From the NCBI GenBank assembly GCA_000285855.2, contig HE978651.1, positions 2,894,337 to 2,958,336 of the forward strand: DNA of 64,000 bases, written 5' to 3'. The notes under the pieces are model-generated. The model was not told the DNA's origin. It did no database searches and was given only the letters and a program-made list of their open reading frames with translations. Source of the DNA: Ruminococcus sp. JC304 (lineage in GTDB: Bacteria; Bacillota; Clostridia; Lachnospirales; Lachnospiraceae). Made by a program: the position numbers and the translations under genes. This document shows, piece by piece, positions 60,756-64,000 of the stretch (its first letter is position 1; each line of letters begins with the position of its first letter).

Positions 60756-62084
60756 ATGATAGCATTGCGTTATTTCTGCGGATTTTCTCTTCAGATTTTT
60801 CCTTATGCATTTTTCTGTTTGTATCCATTCCGGGATCGTTTCCGCCTAAGCACAAAAAAGACAATGCTCATGGCACTGTCCATTTTTATTGTAATGGTCA
60901 TTCCGTTTTCTCTTATCGCACAGTTCAACATCGGCGGTGATTACAAAGAGCTGATCTGGAATGTTATTTTTTATATTGCCCTGCTACTGTTCGGAGTGTT
61001 GTATTGTTTTATCATCCAGGCAAAAATAGCAGAAAAACTATTTGTATTTTTTGTTGTAATGAGCTACGGATTCTTTGTTACAAGCACCGTTACCTTTTTG
61101 CACCGTACTTTCCGGTTTCCATCCGATTATTTTATGTATCCGCCCTTTGCACTGGCTCTCACACTTATCATAAATCTGGTTCTTGCGAAACCATTTCTCA
61201 TGCTGATGGAGCGAATCCGTACTATGATCAATGCAGATCTGGAATCACGGATCTGGAAGATTCTCTGCTCCCTCCCTGCTTTGTTTATTCTGATTGCCAG
61301 CATTGCCCAGTTCTCAAGCATAATAAATCTTTCCAATAATATAGTTGTCCATGTTATGTTTGTACTGTTTGCAGTATTTGCTTTCATGGTGTATGCCGTA
61401 TTCTTCAGTGTCATGGGATACATCCGCAGCAAACAGGAAGAACAGCGGATTTCCGAGCGCATGCTGGAAAGCTATCGTAATCAGGCAGAAAACAATGAAC
61501 ATATCCTGGAAATACACCATGAAATCCGGCATCATATGAATGCCCTGTCCTCTTATCTTAATCAGGAGGACTATGCAGGCGCCAGACAATATATCCAGAA
61601 GTTTACTGAAGAAGCCCAGCAGCTTCCTTTCGTCACCTATACAGCCAATGCTCTGGTCAATTCCATCCTTTCAGAATTCGCAGAACGTGCCAGCCGTTGT
61701 AAGACCACAGTAGAATACAATATTATCATTGGCAGAAGACTCAACATGGAAGACATTGATCTGTGCCGGATGTTGACAAATATATTGGAAAATGCAGTAG
61801 AAGGGTGTCAGAAAGTCTCTGAGGGGAAGCGGATTATCCGACTGAATCTCCATTCCAAGGGAAACTTTCTATTTATTAAATGTGAGAACTCCTGCAATGA
61901 GAATAACCTGAGAATCACGAATGGAAAATATAAATCCAGTAAAAAGAACAGTGACAGACATGGTTACGGTCTTAAGATCATCAATGGTATCGCCGAAAAA
62001 TACAATGGTATACTGAACGTACAGGTACGTGGTGGCTTTTTTGCTGTAACAACAACACTTTGTCTTGACGAAAATAACGAATAA
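60756..62084 (+). CDS. AgrC/VirS-type sensor histidine kinase (GHKL)
   Basis: 442 residues, the first half six or seven membrane segments (about 5-225), then a short coiled segment, the phosphate-accepting region EIHHEIRHHMNALSSYL and a GHKL ATPase with NILENAVEGC (N box) and HGYGLKIINGI (G box). This is the architecture of peptide-sensing kinases. The response regulator overlaps its end. The bacteriocin cluster is 3.6 kb away, so a link is possible but unproven. Confidence 0.9.
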   Translation: MIALRYFCGFSLQIFPYAFFCLYPFRDRFRLSTKKTMLMALSIFIVMVIPFSLIAQFNIGGDYKELIWNVIFYIALLLFGVLYCFIIQAKIAEKLFVFFVVMSYGFFVTSTVTFLHRTFRFPSDYFMYPPFALALTLIINLVLAKPFLMLMERIRTMINADLESRIWKILCSLPALFILIASIAQFSSIINLSNNIVVHVMFVLFAVFAFMVYAVFFSVMGYIRSKQEEQRISERMLESYRNQAENNEHILEIHHEIRHHMNALSSYLNQEDYAGARQYIQKFTEEAQQLPFVTYTANALVNSILSEFAERASRCKTTVEYNIIIGRRLNMEDIDLCRMLTNILENAVEGCQKVSEGKRIIRLNLHSKGNFLFIKCENSCNENNLRITNGKYKSSKKNSDRHGYGLKIINGIAEKYNGILNVQVRGGFFAVTTTLCLDENNE

Positions 62085-62100
62085 TAGGGGGGCTTTCACT

Positions 62101-62814
62101 ATGTACCATATTGCCATCTGTGATGATGAACCGATTTTTTTAACACAGATATCAGAAATGATCATCGATATTTTAGCATCCATGGGAGAATCCTGTGAGA
62201 TTCGAAAATATACTTCTATTTCAGAATTAAAAAATACATTGCAGAATACTCCCAAAAGCTGTGACATTCTGATTCTTGATATTATGCTGGGTGAAAACAA
62301 TGGGATCAGCTTTGCAGAATGTCTCCGTGACACTGAAAACCAAATTCCCGTTATCTTCATTTCCAGCAGTGAGAAATTTGTATTCGATGCATATTCTGCT
62401 GAACCTGTAGGTTATATCCTCAAGCCGGTCAACCGTCAAAAACTTGCAGAAGCACTAACCCGTGCAATCCGACATCTGATCCCGAAATCCATTATAATCG
62501 ACACTCCGTCCAGAACTGTATCCTTTCATATCAGGGATATTACCTATATTGAAATAATCAATAAAGAACTGCAGATTCACCTTCAGGACGGTACTGTCAC
62601 GAAGATATATAAATCCCTTTCTGCAGTCCGTGAAACTCTGCCGAAAGATATCTTCGTGCAATGTCACAGATGCTACATTGTTTCTCTGCATGCTGTCCGT
62701 TCAATCAGACGCTTTGAAATCACACTGAATAATCATGAAATAATCCCGGTCAGCAAATACAGCTACCGGGATGTCCAGGAACAATTACAGCAATACGCTG
62801 CAAAATGGTTTTAA
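62101..62814 (+). CDS. LytTR-family response regulator
   Basis: The start at 62101 follows a GGGGGG run; 237 residues. The receiver domain has the acidic pair (ICDDEP) and phospho-acceptor Asp in LILDIMLGENNG; the late Lys is in YILKPVNRQK. The C-terminal LytTR DNA-binding domain begins at about 135 (PSRTVSFHIRDITYIEI). Partner of the preceding kinase (16-bp gap). Confidence 0.93.
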   Translation: MYHIAICDDEPIFLTQISEMIIDILASMGESCEIRKYTSISELKNTLQNTPKSCDILILDIMLGENNGISFAECLRDTENQIPVIFISSSEKFVFDAYSAEPVGYILKPVNRQKLAEALTRAIRHLIPKSIIIDTPSRTVSFHIRDITYIEIINKELQIHLQDGTVTKIYKSLSAVRETLPKDIFVQCHRCYIVSLHAVRSIRRFEITLNNHEIIPVSKYSYRDVQEQLQQYAAKWF

Positions 62815-62828
62815 TTTTTCCAAACAGC

Positions 62829-62861
62829 AGAAAACGGCGGTCTTATCGACCGCCGTTTTCT
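62829..62861. terminator. Terminator after the response regulator gene
   Basis: A 14-bp perfect stem AGAAAACGGCGGTC / GACCGCCGTTTTCT with a 5-nt loop and T-rich flanks; it can work for both convergent genes. Confidence 0.88.
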
Positions 62862-63106
62862 CATTGATATTTTGCAACAAGCTCTCCGGCATTTGCTTTC
62901 ACATCATCGGAAACAAGCCCCGGGAATTCCTCTTCCAGTTCATTCAGGATATTCAGAATATCTTCTTTTTCCTGACCGGTACTGATAACAACCTCGCAAT
63001 AGTTGATCTTCTCCATACCTGCCACTGAGGTTTCCAGCTGCATAATATAATCCACATGCGGATTCCCATATAATCGGATCAGATCCTCCTGCGACCTTGC
63101 TTTCAT
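62861..63106 (-). CDS. Unknown small protein or gene remnant next to the IS end
   Basis: 81 residues if begun at the ATG at 63106, which lies at the junction with the IS element. The sequence (NPHVDYIMQLETSVAGMEKI, then a helical EDILNILNELEEEFPGLV) looks like the C-terminal part of a larger protein cut by the insertion. I do not recognise it. No ribosome site belongs clearly to this start, which favours a remnant. Confidence 0.4.
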   Translation of the reverse strand: MKARSQEDLIRLYGNPHVDYIMQLETSVAGMEKINYCEVVISTGQEKEDILNILNELEEEFPGLVSDDVKANAGELVAKYQ

Positions 63107-63330
63107 CGTGACATGCTCCCACCACTTAAATCCCAGATTTTGAAGTGGGGGCTTCTTGCTCAATGACTCTACTGAGCCAAGTATCTACAAGCTATCCTCG
63201 CGTGCCCCGCGATTCTTTTGCCCGGACACGGGCGTATTTTCTTACTTATTGTCCAGATACAGACAGTTTATGCTGTCAGCATCCTTCTTGCCTCTTCACG
63301 GATGTTGATCGCTGCATTTCGATCTCTGTC
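63107..63330 (-). ncRNA. Putative omega RNA at the IS right end
   Basis: TnpB guide RNAs derive from the 3' end of tnpB plus the right end. Here that stretch has several hairpins (GCTCA/TGAGC, GCCCG/CGGGC, CGCG/CGCG and the terminal CCACTT/AAGTGG stem) and would carry the flanking host DNA as guide. Inferred from the element type; the RNA itself is not shown. Confidence 0.5.
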
Positions 63331-63915
63331 CATCTCATTTCCACACGTACAGCGATAAACTCTTTCGGATAATTTCAGCTCTTTTTTTATCTTTCCGCAT
63401 TTACTGCATTTTTTGCTTGAAGGGAAAAAGCGGTCTATCTTTACTAATTTCTTTCCCTTCCAGGCAAGCTTATAATCCAGCATATTCCGGAACATCCCGT
63501 ATCCATTATCCTGTACACTTTTTCCAAAATGCAGGCACTGGCTCATTGCTTTCATATCAATATCTTCTACCAGAATATTTCCGTTGACCACATTTGTTGT
63601 ATAGCTGTTTTGGGAGTGATGTTTTGACTTGAAACGTGGGAATCCAGCCTTAGGATCACGGAAAAAGTTCTTATATGCTTTCTCCAGATGAAGCTGGACA
63701 TTTGCCAGTGCCAGCGAATCTACTTCTTTCAGAAATGGATACTCCTTCTTATACATGGCTGGTGTATTTTTTAACAGCTTTTTCGTCTTTTTATACTCCC
63801 GGATCTTGTCATTAAGCATCTGGTTATACAGAAAACGGCAGCAGCCAAATGTTTTTCCAAGGAGTATCTTCTGTTCTTCTGTTGGATAAATCCGGAAACG
63901 ATATGCTATGTTCAA
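63268..63915 (-). pseudogene. tnpB: TnpB with an internal deletion
   Basis: 215 residues against about 370-400 for a full TnpB. The N-terminal domain is normal (YRFRIYPTEEQKILL ... FRDPKAGFPRFKSK), and the C-terminal part has the zinc finger (CSKCGKIKKELKLSERVYRC, then CGNEMDRDRNAAINI with the last RuvC Asp). The middle, which should hold the first RuvC Asp and the Glu, is missing; VEDIDMK runs straight into AMSQCLHFG. The frame is kept. The start is a TTG overlapping the tnpA stop. Nuclease activity should be lost. Confidence 0.8.
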
Positions 63916-64000
63916 TTCTTTTTCTCTCCCTGGGATTCGATGTATTGACGGATTACTTCAACCGGCGCCCCTCCTGCCGTCAGAAGGCAGAAACTCTGGC
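63912..64000 (-). CDS. tnpA: IS200/IS605 transposase TnpA (Y1), C-terminal end only
   Basis: The last 28 or so codons are present; the rest is beyond the window. The visible end reads SFCLLTAGGAPVEVIRQYI and then a QGEKKN tail, matching the C-terminus of Y1-type TnpA proteins. It overlaps the tnpB start. Confidence 0.72.
   Translation of the reverse strand, partial: QSFCLLTAGGAPVEVIRQYIESQGEKKN

Larger units (their letters stand above)
63107..64000 (-). mobile_element. IS200/IS605-family element, right part
   Basis: The element comprises the end of tnpA, an overlapping tnpB and a structured right end with a terminal hairpin (CCCCACTT / AAGTGG at 63118-63151). It continues past the window edge. 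The exact right boundary is estimated from the hairpin and lies within about 10 bp of 63107. IS605-type elements insert without target duplication, so no repeat is expected. Confidence 0.8.

Noticed and set aside
1-64000. CRISPR arrays, tRNA or rRNA genes, prophage
   Set aside because: No regularly spaced direct repeats, no cloverleaf with CCA-type end or rRNA sequence, and no phage structural genes were recognised by eye; a tRNAscan or CRISPR finder run could still reveal a missed short item.

Overview
The window looks like chromosomal DNA of an anaerobic Gram-positive Firmicute, most likely a Lachnospiraceae close to Blautia; the genus is an inference from gene content, not a database match. 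The reasons are two oxygen-sensitive class III ribonucleotide reductases, an acetogen-type methylene-THF reductase set (metF, a metV-like gene, an rnfC2-like gene), a meso-DAP type MurE, the Clostridia order rho-rpmE-DUF1385-prmC-prfA, a single-membrane cell surface (lipoproteins, a sortase-type substrate), and intergenic palindromic repeats of a kind I associate with Blautia. No rRNA, tRNA, CRISPR array or prophage was seen.

Layout. 1-5.4 kb: priA-def-fmt-zinc peptidase and murE, all on the minus strand. 5.4-14 kb: a DUF11-like surface protein, carbamate kinase, an E. coli-type NrdD, a zinc-ribbon membrane protein, asnA and a CBS protein, with several repeats between them. 14-20 kb: an amino-acid ABC transporter whose substrate-binding protein has its two lobes in swapped (circularly permuted) order, dapF, azlCD and a metal-type permease. 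20-24.6 kb: a sulfur block (metY, mnmA, cysK, Rrf2/IscR-like regulator). 25-29.8 kb: a second NrdD fused to a thioredoxin-like domain with two NrdR-type boxes, hflX and a TPR lipoprotein. 29.8-36 kb: glmM, prfA, prmC, DUF1385, rpmE, rho. 36.3-42.7 kb: a class I c-di-GMP riboswitch controlling an ATLF/PPEP-like metalloprotease, divergent from a compact type IV pilus-like operon (transglutaminase-like lipoprotein, PilC, four small pilin-like membrane proteins, PilT). 42.7-51.7 kb: housekeeping (hisC, ridA), the MetF-MetV-RnfC2 unit, sfsA and a CspB-like subtilase. 51.9-57.2 kb: an NHLP-type bacteriocin export operon divergent from a 59-residue precursor gene (56998-57177). 57.2-62.8 kb: a PAP2 gene split at an A8 tract, DUF975, an ECF sigma factor with a lipoprotein, and an AgrC/AgrA-like two-component system. 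62.8-64 kb: the right part of an IS200/IS605 element with an internally deleted tnpB.

How the parts may work together. Three accessory units stand out. The riboswitch-protease and the divergent pilus-like operon may form a c-di-GMP-linked attachment/detachment module; this is an analogy to C. difficile, where c-di-GMP riboswitches control both PPEP-1 and type IV pili. The bacteriocin unit has precursor, C39 peptidase/exporter, partner exporter and a short membrane-fusion protein but no visible modification enzyme, so the product may be unmodified. The permuted binding protein also lacks a lipobox, so both its fold topology and its retention at the cell surface are open questions.
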